Below are positions 1-10,145 of a stretch of DNA of 23,113 nucleotides, piece by piece. The stretch's first letter is position 1. The number at the start of each line of letters is the position of its first letter. The notes beneath the pieces are model-generated. The model saw only the letters and a list, made by a program, of their open reading frames with translations, searched no databases and was not told the origin of the DNA. Both the position numbers and the translations under genes were made by a program. This stretch comes from Ruminococcaceae bacterium UBA794 (GTDB taxonomy: Bacteria; Bacillota; Clostridia; Oscillospirales; Ruminococcaceae). The stretch covers positions 41,997-65,109 of the forward strand of contig DBIU01000036.1 in NCBI GenBank assembly GCA_002304735.1, written 5' to 3'.

Positions 1-503
1 TCGGATGGGCGACCTACAACGGCGACCATATCAGTATGTACGGAGTAAATTCGTCCGTTCCGAAAACGCTTGTCCGTCATATTGTTAAGTATTGTATGAA
101 AACGGCGGCTGACGAGCGGCTTAAAACCGCGCTCGGCGATATTCTCGATACGCCTGTAAGCCCCGAGCTTCTCCCCGCCGAAAACGGCGAGATTTCCCAG
201 AAAACCGAGGACCTTGTCGGACCTTACGAGCTGCACGATTTCTTCCTCTACTATGGGATAAGATACGGCTTCACGCCGTCAAAGGTGTTCAGGCTGTGCC
301 GCTATGCGTTTGGCGGCGCGTATTCCGATGAAGTTATCCTGAAGTGGGAAAAGGTGTTCTACAAGCGCTTTTTCGCTCAGCAGTTCAAGAGAAGCTGCCT
401 GCCCGACGGCGTTAAAATCGGCTCTGCGGCGGTTTCTCCGAGAGGCGACCTCAGAATGCCGAGCGACGCTGAAGCCGCGCTCTGGCTTGATGATTTAACT
501 TGA
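1..503 (+). CDS. nadE: Glutamine-dependent NAD+ synthase, C-terminal part (5' end outside window)
   Basis: The frame is open from base 3 and reads GWATYNGDH then SMYGVNSSVPKTLVR, which is typical of the synthetase domain of the long bacterial NAD+ synthase. Only the last 167 residues are present. The ending contains FFAQQFKRSCLPDG and SPRGDLRMPSDAE, which match the C-terminus of the two-domain form, in which an N-terminal nitrilase-like glutaminase feeds ammonia to the synthetase. The enzyme makes NAD+ from deamido-NAD+ with ATP in the cytosol. An internal ATG at 36 should not be taken as the start, because the homology continues upstream of it. The glutaminase half cannot be seen here, so glutamine dependence is inferred from the C-terminal type. 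The stop codon at 501-503 lies 14 bp before the likely start of the next gene, which suggests co-transcription. Confidence 0.93.
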   Translation, partial: GWATYNGDHISMYGVNSSVPKTLVRHIVKYCMKTAADERLKTALGDILDTPVSPELLPAENGEISQKTEDLVGPYELHDFFLYYGIRYGFTPSKVFRLCRYAFGGAYSDEVILKWEKVFYKRFFAQQFKRSCLPDGVKIGSAAVSPRGDLRMPSDAEAALWLDDLT

Positions 504-517
504 AAAAGGTCTATCAG

Positions 518-1150
518 ATGACGTACAAAACGAAGAAAAAGCTTATTCATTTCTACACAAGCGGCGCTGTCGCGGAGGATTTCGCCGCGTCAAAGAAGCA
601 AAAGCTTGCGAAACTCAAAAAGATTGTCCGCGCGTGTTTTTACGTTCAGCTTTGCGTGTTCGCGATATGCGCGGCGGCGGGGTTCGTTTTCGGATTTTCG
701 GGCGCTGTTCCCGCGGCGGTTTGCTCGGTTATCCCGCTTGTCGCCGCGTTTTTCGCGGCAGGCGGCACGGCGGCTGTGAGAACGCTTTCGTGCATACTGA
801 ATTTCCTCCTCGCGGCTGCGGCGATTGTCGCTTCAATCCTTACGGGAGAGCCGTTCCTTGTGGCCTGCGGAGGACTGCTTATTATCGCGTTTGCGGCGGC
901 TTTAGTTAGTCTTAAAATGCGGTTTTACGAGGAATTTCTGGCGGGTTATCCCGTAAAGCTGATTAAGCGCGAGGACTACACTCTTTTGCGGAATTTTGCC
1001 GATGAAACAGCCGTTGAGCTGCCGACAATCGAGAGCTTTACCTCCGATAACGAGGAATTGCCCGAGCTTCCGCCGCTCACAAGCGAAATGCGCGAGCTTG
1101 CAAACAGGCTCGGAAGCATTATCGGAAACGGAAATAACGCTCGGTTATGA
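518..1150 (+). CDS. Putative four-helix membrane protein of unknown function
   Basis: I do not recognise this family. The predicted product has 210 residues: a basic N-terminus (about residues 1-35, rich in Lys), four closely spaced hydrophobic segments at about 36-58, 60-80, 86-106 and 110-130, and a soluble C-terminal stretch of about 75 residues that is acidic and Pro/Glu-rich around LPELPPLTSE. By the positive-inside rule both ends are probably cytoplasmic. A TTG at 500 would extend it by six residues and overlap nadE. I prefer the ATG at 518 because an AAAAAGG ribosome binding site (503-509) sits 8 bp before it. The stop overlaps the next gene's start in an ATGA arrangement, so translational coupling to the transporter-like gene is likely. 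It may be an accessory protein for that gene, but this is only inferred from position. Confidence 0.72.
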   Translation: MTYKTKKKLIHFYTSGAVAEDFAASKKQKLAKLKKIVRACFYVQLCVFAICAAAGFVFGFSGAVPAAVCSVIPLVAAFFAAGGTAAVRTLSCILNFLLAAAAIVASILTGEPFLVACGGLLIIAFAAALVSLKMRFYEEFLAGYPVKLIKREDYTLLRNFADETAVELPTIESFTSDNEELPELPPLTSEMRELANRLGSIIGNGNNARL

Positions 1151-1701
1151 AGATAAAAAAGCTTTGCATAACGGCGGTTTTTATCTGCGCGGCGGCTTGT
1201 CTTTCCGCGCTTGAAACGATATTGCCGCCGATTGTCCCGATTGCGGGTATTCGAGTCGGGCTTGGAAATATCATCACGCTTTTCGTGCTGTACATCGGCG
1301 GTTCTTGGCACGTTTCCGACGCGTACATAATCGCCGTTTTGCGGTGTTTTCTCGCGGCGCTTATCACAGGCTCGCTTCTCAGCGCGGCTTACGGACTTGT
1401 CGGCGGAGTTTTCGCCTGCACGGCGATGACGGTTATGCGGGGGATTTTGCCGCGGAAAAAGGACGGAACGCGCGCTTTTGACCCGCAGTTTCTTCCGTTT
1501 ACGGCGGTCGCGGGCGCGATTTTCCACATCGCAGGGCAGACGCTCACGGCGGTTCTGTTCTACGGCTCGAAGTACGTTCTCGCGTACACGCCCGTGCTGA
1601 TTGCGTCGGCGATTGTCGGCGGACTGCTCACGGGATTTATCACGTTCGTTTTGCTCGGAAAACTGCCGAAAAAGTTTATTGAGAATATTCGCGATTTGTG
1701 A
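1147..1701 (+). CDS. Gx transporter family membrane protein (Hpre_diP_synt_I-like)
   Basis: The product is a 184-residue polytopic membrane protein with five or six hydrophobic segments. It carries the pattern ETILPPIVPIAGIRVGLGNI near residues 23-42, which I recognise from the Gx transporter family, long mis-named heptaprenyl diphosphate synthase component I (Pfam Hpre_diP_synt_I). Members resemble ECF-type S components and often sit near FMN-binding or ApbE-like redox genes, but none of those partners is visible here. The substrate is unknown, and I would not assign a prenyl synthase activity. The start codon overlaps the upstream stop (ATGA, 1147-1150), so the gene is probably translated by coupling with the small membrane protein before it. 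The end lies 32 bp before polA on the same strand. Confidence 0.82.
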   Translation: MKIKKLCITAVFICAAACLSALETILPPIVPIAGIRVGLGNIITLFVLYIGGSWHVSDAYIIAVLRCFLAALITGSLLSAAYGLVGGVFACTAMTVMRGILPRKKDGTRAFDPQFLPFTAVAGAIFHIAGQTLTAVLFYGSKYVLAYTPVLIASAIVGGLLTGFITFVLLGKLPKKFIENIRDL

Positions 1702-1733
1702 TTTTGCACAATAGCGATTACAGGGAGTATAAT

Positions 1734-4226
1734 ATGAAGCTTCTTTTGATTGACGGAAACAGTATAATGAACCGCGCGTTCTATGGAATAAGACTTCTGT
1801 CGAGCGGCAAGGGCGTGTTCACAAACGCGCTCACGGGCTTTTTGAATATTTATCTGAAGCTCCTGAAGGAGGAAAATCCCGACAGGATTTGCGCCGCGTT
1901 CGACCTCAAATCGCCGACCTTTCGTCATAAAATGTACGGCGAATACAAGGCGGGACGGCACAAAATGCCCGACGAGCTTGCGATGCAGATGCCGATTATC
2001 AAGGATATTTTGCGGGCGCTCGGCGTAAAAATCGTCGAGTGCGAGGGCTACGAAGCGGATGATATTATCGGCACGCTTTCGCGCGTTTGCTCGGAAAACG
2101 GCGGCGAATGTCTTATCAGCACGGGCGACCGCGACAGCTTCCAGCTTGTCGGAGAGCGCGTTACTGTGCGGCTTGCTTCGACAAAGGAGGACGTTTTCTA
2201 CACGCCGGAAAAAATCCGCGAGGCATACGGCGTTGAACCGCGCGAGATGCTCGAAGTTAAGGCGCTGATGGGCGACAGCTCCGATAATATCCCCGGAGTT
2301 GCGGGTATCGGCGAGAAAACGGCGCTTTCTCTTGTGAAAAATTACCATACGGTTGAGTATATCTATCGGCATATTGACGAAATCGATATTACAGCAAGTA
2401 TAAGAAAAAAGCTTGAAGCGGGAAAAGAAAGCGCGGAATTGTCGAGAAAGCTCGGCGAAATCTGCTTAACAGCGCCAATTTCGACTAATCTTGACGACTA
2501 TGTTGTCGGCGAGGGCGACAAGGAAGCCGCTAAGGGTATTTTGTTGGAACTCGGAATGAATACCGCGGTTAAGAAGCTCGGACTTGAGGGGACGGCTGCG
2601 AAAAAGGTTGAAATCGCCGCGCCCGCGCCCGCTGAAAATCCCGCTGTAAAGCCGATTGCTGCCGATAACGCGGAGTATGACGGCGAAGCGCTCACGGTTT
2701 TTGTGCAAAACGACGAAATTGTCGTTTATAAGGGAAACGAGCGCGTTGACGAGCCGCTTTCCGCTCTCGGAAACGACGAGCCGAAACACACGGATAACGC
2801 AAAATCGCTCTATTATCGCTGTCTGAAGCAGGGGATTGAGCTGAAAAACGTTACTTTTGACGCGACTTTGGCGGCTTATCTCCTTGACGTGAACGCGAAG
2901 GATTACGATTTAACGCGGCTTTATGAGAAATATTCCGTTGACGGCGAACCTCAAGAGCGCATTGAACGGCTTTGCAATGCGCTTTTCAAGGAAATTTGCG
3001 CGGTTGGTATGCTCAAAGTTCTGCGCGAAATCGAAATCCCGCTTGCAGAGGTTTTAAGCTCGATGGAGCTTATCGGAATTGCGGTCGATAAGGACGGGTT
3101 GGAGCGCTTCGGCGAGGAAATTCTCCCGCAAATCGGCGCTCTCGAGGACGAAATTTTCGCGCTTGCGGGTCACGAATTTAACGTTGGCAGCCCGAAACAG
3201 ATTGGAACCGTGCTGTTCGACGAGCTTGGGCTTCCCGCGGGAAAAAAGAGCAAAACCGGCAGGTCAACCGACAGCGACACGCTTGAAGTAATCGAAAAAT
3301 ATCACCCGATTGTGCGGAAAATTCTTGATTGGAGAAAGCTCTCGAAGCTGTATAACACCTACGTCAAGGGGCTTCTCGGCGCGGTTTCCGAGGACGGGCG
3401 AATGTACACAACGTTCAAGCAGACCGAAACCCGCACGGGCAGGATAAGTTCCGCCGAGCCGAATATTCAGAACATTCCCGTGAGAACCGAAATCGGGCGA
3501 AATTTCCGAAAATTCTTTACTGCGGGCGAGGGAAAGCTGCTCTGCGACGCGGATTACAGTCAGATTGAGCTTCGCGTTCTCGCGGCGCTTGCGGACGACG
3601 AGGTTATGATTAAGACGTTCGCCGAGGGTCGCGATATCCACACGGAAACTGCCGCGAGCGTGTTCGGACTGCCGCCCGAGTGGGTTGACGCGGACACGCG
3701 AAGAAAGGCTAAAGCCGTGAATTTCGGCATTGTTTACGGTATCGGCGCGTTTTCGCTTGCGAAAGATATCGGTTCGTCCGTTGCCGAGGCGAAAAAGTAT
3801 ATCGAGGATTATCTCAACCACTTTTCGGGAGTTAAGAAGTATATGGACGACGTTGTAAATTCCGCGAAAGCAAGCGGTTACGCGGTCACTTATTTTGGCA
3901 GGCGGCGGTTTATACCCGAAATTCTTGCGACAAACAAGACCGTTCAGGCGCTCGGAAAGCGCATCGCGATGAACACTCCTATTCAAGGCACTGCCGCGGA
4001 TATCATCAAAATCGCGATGATTAGGGTGTATAAGCGACTAAAAAAAGAATTGCCCGAAGCGAGGCTGATTTTGCAGGTTCACGACGAGCTTATTGTCGAA
4101 GCGCCCGAAAATCTCGCCGCGAAAGCCGCCGTTATACTTCAAGAGGAGATGGAAAACGCAGTCAAGCTTGCCGTTCCGCTTCCGTGCGACGCGAAAACGG
4201 GCAAAACTTGGTTTGACGTGCATTGA
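1734..4226 (+). CDS. polA: DNA polymerase I
   Basis: The product has 830 residues in three domains. Residues 1-290 form the 5'-3' exonuclease, with acidic motifs EADD (107-110), GDRD (131-134) and GDSSDNIPG (180-188). Residues about 310-450 are a 3'-5' exonuclease fold remnant without a recognisable DxE motif, so proofreading is probably lost, as in many Gram-positive Pol I enzymes. Residues about 450-830 form the polymerase, with motif A DADYSQIELR (catalytic Asp607), motif B RRKAKAVNFGIVYG (from 656) and motif C QVHDELIVE (His783, Asp784). It fills gaps, removes Okazaki primers and acts in excision repair. A GTG at 1698 would add 12 residues. The ATG at 1734 is preferred because GGGAG at 1723-1727 is well placed and the protein then starts MKLLLIDGNS, as usual for the family. 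Confidence 0.97.
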   Translation: MKLLLIDGNSIMNRAFYGIRLLSSGKGVFTNALTGFLNIYLKLLKEENPDRICAAFDLKSPTFRHKMYGEYKAGRHKMPDELAMQMPIIKDILRALGVKIVECEGYEADDIIGTLSRVCSENGGECLISTGDRDSFQLVGERVTVRLASTKEDVFYTPEKIREAYGVEPREMLEVKALMGDSSDNIPGVAGIGEKTALSLVKNYHTVEYIYRHIDEIDITASIRKKLEAGKESAELSRKLGEICLTAPISTNLDDYVVGEGDKEAAKGILLELGMNTAVKKLGLEGTAAKKVEIAAPAPAENPAVKPIAADNAEYDGEALTVFVQNDEIVVYKGNERVDEPLSALGNDEPKHTDNAKSLYYRCLKQGIELKNVTFDATLAAYLLDVNAKDYDLTRLYEKYSVDGEPQERIERLCNALFKEICAVGMLKVLREIEIPLAEVLSSMELIGIAVDKDGLERFGEEILPQIGALEDEIFALAGHEFNVGSPKQIGTVLFDELGLPAGKKSKTGRSTDSDTLEVIEKYHPIVRKILDWRKLSKLYNTYVKGLLGAVSEDGRMYTTFKQTETRTGRISSAEPNIQNIPVRTEIGRNFRKFFTAGEGKLLCDADYSQIELRVLAALADDEVMIKTFAEGRDIHTETAASVFGLPPEWVDADTRRKAKAVNFGIVYGIGAFSLAKDIGSSVAEAKKYIEDYLNHFSGVKKYMDDVVNSAKASGYAVTYFGRRRFIPEILATNKTVQALGKRIAMNTPIQGTAADIIKIAMIRVYKRLKKELPEARLILQVHDELIVEAPENLAAKAAVILQEEMENAVKLAVPLPCDAKTGKTWFDVH

Positions 4227-4235
4227 GGAGGATTT

Positions 4236-4607
4236 ATGGAGGAGCTTTCACCATATTTCAAGAGTATTATTGAGCAGGAACGCTGCGCCGTGGTTATCTG
4301 TAATCTCAATCACGAGATTATTTATATGAATCCCGCCGCGCGCGAGAAATACGCAAAGCACGGAAATCTCATCGGAAAGAGCATTTTCGATTGTCACGCG
4401 CCCGACTCAAACGACAAAATCCGCGAGGTTGTCGGGTGGTTTGCAAAGAGCCGCGAGAACAATCTTGTCTACACCTTTCACAACGAAAAGCAGAACAAGG
4501 ACGTTTATATGGTTGCGCTGCGCGGCGAAAACGGCGAACTTATCGGGTATTATGAAAAGCACGAATTTAGAAATCCCGAAACAATGATGAAATATGATAT
4601 GAAATAA
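4236..4607 (+). CDS. Small stand-alone PAS-domain protein
   Basis: The 123-residue product is almost entirely one PAS-like sensor fold. CAVVICNLNHEIIYMNPAA (residues 17-35) is the characteristic first strands and helix, LIGKSIFDCH (45-54) follows, and the closing strands are around VYMVALRGENGELIGYYE. There is no attached kinase, cyclase, helix-turn-helix or membrane segment. It could bind a small ligand or haem, or act as a protein-interaction module, but no cofactor ligand can be assigned by eye. The start is supported by a strong GAGGAGG at 4225-4231, 4 bp before the ATG and overlapping the end of polA. It lies 9 bp after polA, so it is probably transcribed and possibly translated with it. 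No function is claimed beyond the domain call. Confidence 0.8.
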   Translation: MEELSPYFKSIIEQERCAVVICNLNHEIIYMNPAAREKYAKHGNLIGKSIFDCHAPDSNDKIREVVGWFAKSRENNLVYTFHNEKQNKDVYMVALRGENGELIGYYEKHEFRNPETMMKYDMK

Positions 4608-4646
4608 ATGACGAATTGTAGTATTTTTAATAAGAATACGATTTGT

Positions 4647-4690
4647 AATATCGCAAATTGTTGATTTTGTGATATTTATGTCAATATGTA
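4647..4690 (+). promoter_or_regulatory. Hairpin and possible weak promoter before the DUF1015 gene
   Basis: The 98-bp AT-rich gap 4608-4705 holds an 11-bp stem (4647-4657 with 4666-4676, one G-U pair, 8-nt loop). No clean run of T follows it, so it would be a poor terminator. A possible -35 TTGATT (4661-4666) lies partly in the loop, with a weak -10 TATGTA at 4685-4690 (18-bp spacer). Both hexamers deviate from consensus, so the promoter call is tentative. Confidence 0.3.
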
Positions 4691-4705
4691 TAAAGGAAGG
4701 TTATT

Positions 4706-5962
4706 ATGACAGCTTTTTCAACAGCGGATATTCTGCTACCGAAACTCACGAACGAGGAAATGACGAAATGGTCGGTTGTCGCGTGCGACCAGTACACAGG
4801 CGAGCGCGATTACTGGCAAAAAACCGCCGAGATTGTCGGAAATTCGCCTTCGGCGCTTAATCTCATTCTGCCGGAGGTTTACCTCAACGACGGCGACGAG
4901 GACGAGCGAATTTTCAAAATCAACGGAACAATGCGCGAATATCTTAATAATGGATTGTTTCGGAAGCACGAAAACTGCTTTATCCTCACGAAAAGAACGC
5001 AGGCTGACGGCAGACTGCGCCCGGGACTTGTCGGCGTGATTGACCTCGAGATGTACGATTACACCAAGGGAAGCAAGTCGCAGGTTCGCGCAACCGAAGC
5101 AACCGTGGCTTCGCGTATTCCGCCGAGAGTGAAAATTCGTCTTAACGCGCCGCTTGAGCTGCCGCATATTATGATTTTGATTGACGACCCCGAAAAGACT
5201 GTCATAGAGCCGCTTCTGGCGCAAAATCTCACGAAAGTGTACGACTTTGAGCTTATGCAAAACGGAGGTCGTCTTGAGGGCTTCGAGGTGAACGGCGAGG
5301 CTGCGCGGGACGTTCTCGGCGCGCTTGAACGGCTGTCCGACAAGGAGCTTTTCAACGAGCGCTACGGTTTGAGCGGGGAGGAGGTTCTCCTTTACGCGAT
5401 GGGCGACGGAAACCACTCGCTTGCAACCGCGAAGGAGTGTTATGAGCGGAAAAAGCGCGATGGCAGCGCTGACGCGGAGCTTGCGAGGTACGCGCTTGTC
5501 GAGGTTGTCAATCTGCACTGCGACGCGCTGGAGTTTGAAGCTATACATAGAGTTATATATAATGCTGATTTCGACAAATTGTATAAAGAAATGACCGACT
5601 ATCTCGGTCTTACGACAGAAAAATCCGCGCAGGAATTTACGCTCATTTTTGGCGGCAAAACAACGACTTTTGGCATAACAAAGCCAAATTCCAACCTTAC
5701 GGTCGGCTCGCTTCAGAAGTTTATCGACGAGTTTCTTGAGAAAAACGGCGGCGAGGTTGACTACATTCACGGCGAGGACGTTGTGCGGAAAATCTGCGAA
5801 AAAGACGGCGCAATGGGCTTTTTGCTCCCGTCAATGCAGAAAAGCGAGCTTTTCCCGACCGTTGTTAAGGACGGCGCGCTCCCGCGCAAGACTTTCTCGA
5901 TGGGTCACGCGAACGATAAGCGTTTTTACTGCGAGGCAAGAGCGATTTCTGTTGAAAGTTGA
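4706..5962 (+). CDS. DUF1015 family protein (ParB/SerK-like candidate)
   Basis: The 418-residue soluble protein begins TAFSTADILLPKL and contains WSVVACDQYTGERDYW (27-42), typical of the clostridial branch of DUF1015. The central motif AMGDGNHSLATAKECYE has its Asp, Asn and His at 234, 236 and 237. In other DUF1015 proteins the corresponding segment is DGHHR-like, which resembles the nucleotide-binding motif of the ParB/Srx superfamily, including the archaeal free serine kinase SerK. A small-molecule kinase role is therefore possible but is an inference; in this copy the motif reads DGNHS. I recall related clostridial genes lying beside serA/serC, which are absent here. The start follows AAAGGAAGG at 4692-4700. 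The stop is 6 bp before rimI, so the two are probably co-transcribed. Confidence 0.8.
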   Translation: MTAFSTADILLPKLTNEEMTKWSVVACDQYTGERDYWQKTAEIVGNSPSALNLILPEVYLNDGDEDERIFKINGTMREYLNNGLFRKHENCFILTKRTQADGRLRPGLVGVIDLEMYDYTKGSKSQVRATEATVASRIPPRVKIRLNAPLELPHIMILIDDPEKTVIEPLLAQNLTKVYDFELMQNGGRLEGFEVNGEAARDVLGALERLSDKELFNERYGLSGEEVLLYAMGDGNHSLATAKECYERKKRDGSADAELARYALVEVVNLHCDALEFEAIHRVIYNADFDKLYKEMTDYLGLTTEKSAQEFTLIFGGKTTTFGITKPNSNLTVGSLQKFIDEFLEKNGGEVDYIHGEDVVRKICEKDGAMGFLLPSMQKSELFPTVVKDGALPRKTFSMGHANDKRFYCEARAISVES

Positions 5963-5968
5963 TTTACT

Positions 5969-6376
5969 ATGAGTAAAATTGATGAAATATATTACGCGGA
6001 GAAATGTTGTTTTGCCGAACCGTGGACTTTTGCGATGCTTGAAAGCGAAATTGAGAACCCGCTTTCGGTTATCGAAACAGCTTGTCGTGACGGGAAAACG
6101 GTGAGTTACGCGCTCGGTCGTGTTGTTGCGGACGAAGCGGAGCTGCTGAAAATCTGCGTTCTCGGCGATTACCGCAGGCAGGGAATTGCCGAAAAGCTGC
6201 TCTCGGAGCTGCTTACAAAAATGCGCGAAAAGGGCGCGGCGGCTTGCTATCTCGAGGTGAGAAGCAGGAATTTGCCTGCGATTTCGCTCTACAAGCGGCT
6301 TGGGTTCGCCGAAATTGGGCTGCGGAGGAACTATTATCGCGATGATGACGCGGTTTTGATGAAAAAAGAGCTTTAA
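5969..6376 (+). CDS. rimI: Ribosomal protein S18 alanine N-acetyltransferase (GNAT family)
   Basis: The 135-residue product is a single GNAT fold. The acetyl-CoA loop is RRQGIA (69-74), preceded by the beta-strand LLKICVLGDY. YLEVRSRN (94-101) with Glu96 matches the RimI catalytic strand, and SLYKRLGF (106-113) is the usual following motif. RNYYRDDDAVLMKK closes the fold, and its tyrosines correspond to the general-acid region. RimI acetylates the N-terminal alanine of S18. In many Bacillota rimI sits with tsaB/tsaD/tsaE, whereas here it follows a DUF1015 gene, so the specificity is assigned by sequence alone. The ribosome binding site is weak. The gene runs convergently into rpoC. Confidence 0.88.
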   Translation: MSKIDEIYYAEKCCFAEPWTFAMLESEIENPLSVIETACRDGKTVSYALGRVVADEAELLKICVLGDYRRQGIAEKLLSELLTKMREKGAAACYLEVRSRNLPAISLYKRLGFAEIGLRRNYYRDDDAVLMKKEL

Positions 6377-6412
6377 TTCGACAACAAAGCGTATAATTTG
6401 ACATAAATATAA

Positions 6413-6437
6413 CGAGCTGTAAAGACTTTACGGCTCG
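6413..6437 (+). terminator. Hairpin after rimI, possible weak terminator
   Basis: An 11-bp stem (6413-6423 with 6427-6437, one G-U pair) closes on a 3-nt loop 36 bp after the rimI stop. It is followed by CTTATT, a poor U-tract. It may help stop plus-strand transcripts or protect the 3' end before the stronger terminator just downstream. Confidence 0.45.
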
Positions 6438-6450
6438 CTTATTGCAAAAA

Positions 6451-6475
6451 ACAGGCGCCCAAACCGAGCGCCTGT
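6451..6475. terminator. Bidirectional rho-independent terminator between rimI and rpoC
   Basis: A perfect 8-bp GC-rich stem, ACAGGCGC (6451-6458) with GCGCCTGT (6468-6475), has a 9-nt loop. It is flanked by a run of A on the left and GATTTTTT on the right. It can therefore end rpoC transcripts on the minus strand and rimI transcripts on the plus strand. It lies 6 bp beyond the rpoC stop. Confidence 0.88.
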
Positions 6476-6481
6476 GATTTT

Positions 6482-10081
<3,600 letters not shown>

Positions 10082-10103
10082 TATATACCTCTCTATCTGG
10101 CTC

Positions 10104-10133
10104 GGCTTTCAAAACTTTTCCGCTTTGAAAGCC
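10104..10133 (-). other. Intercistronic hairpin between rpoB and rpoC
   Basis: A perfect 10-bp inverted repeat (GGCTTTCAAA at 10104-10113, TTTGAAAGCC at 10124-10133) with a 10-nt loop fills half of the 64-bp rpoB-rpoC gap. No U-tract follows on the minus strand, so it is not a standard terminator. A role in mRNA processing or in tuning rpoC relative to rpoB is possible. Confidence 0.65.
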
Positions 10134-10145
10134 CCGCCGAACTAC

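Noticed and set aside
6392..6403. TATAAT and TTGACA strings after rimI
   Set aside because: Neither has a partner hexamer at 16-18 bp in a useful direction, and they would fire into the convergent terminator.
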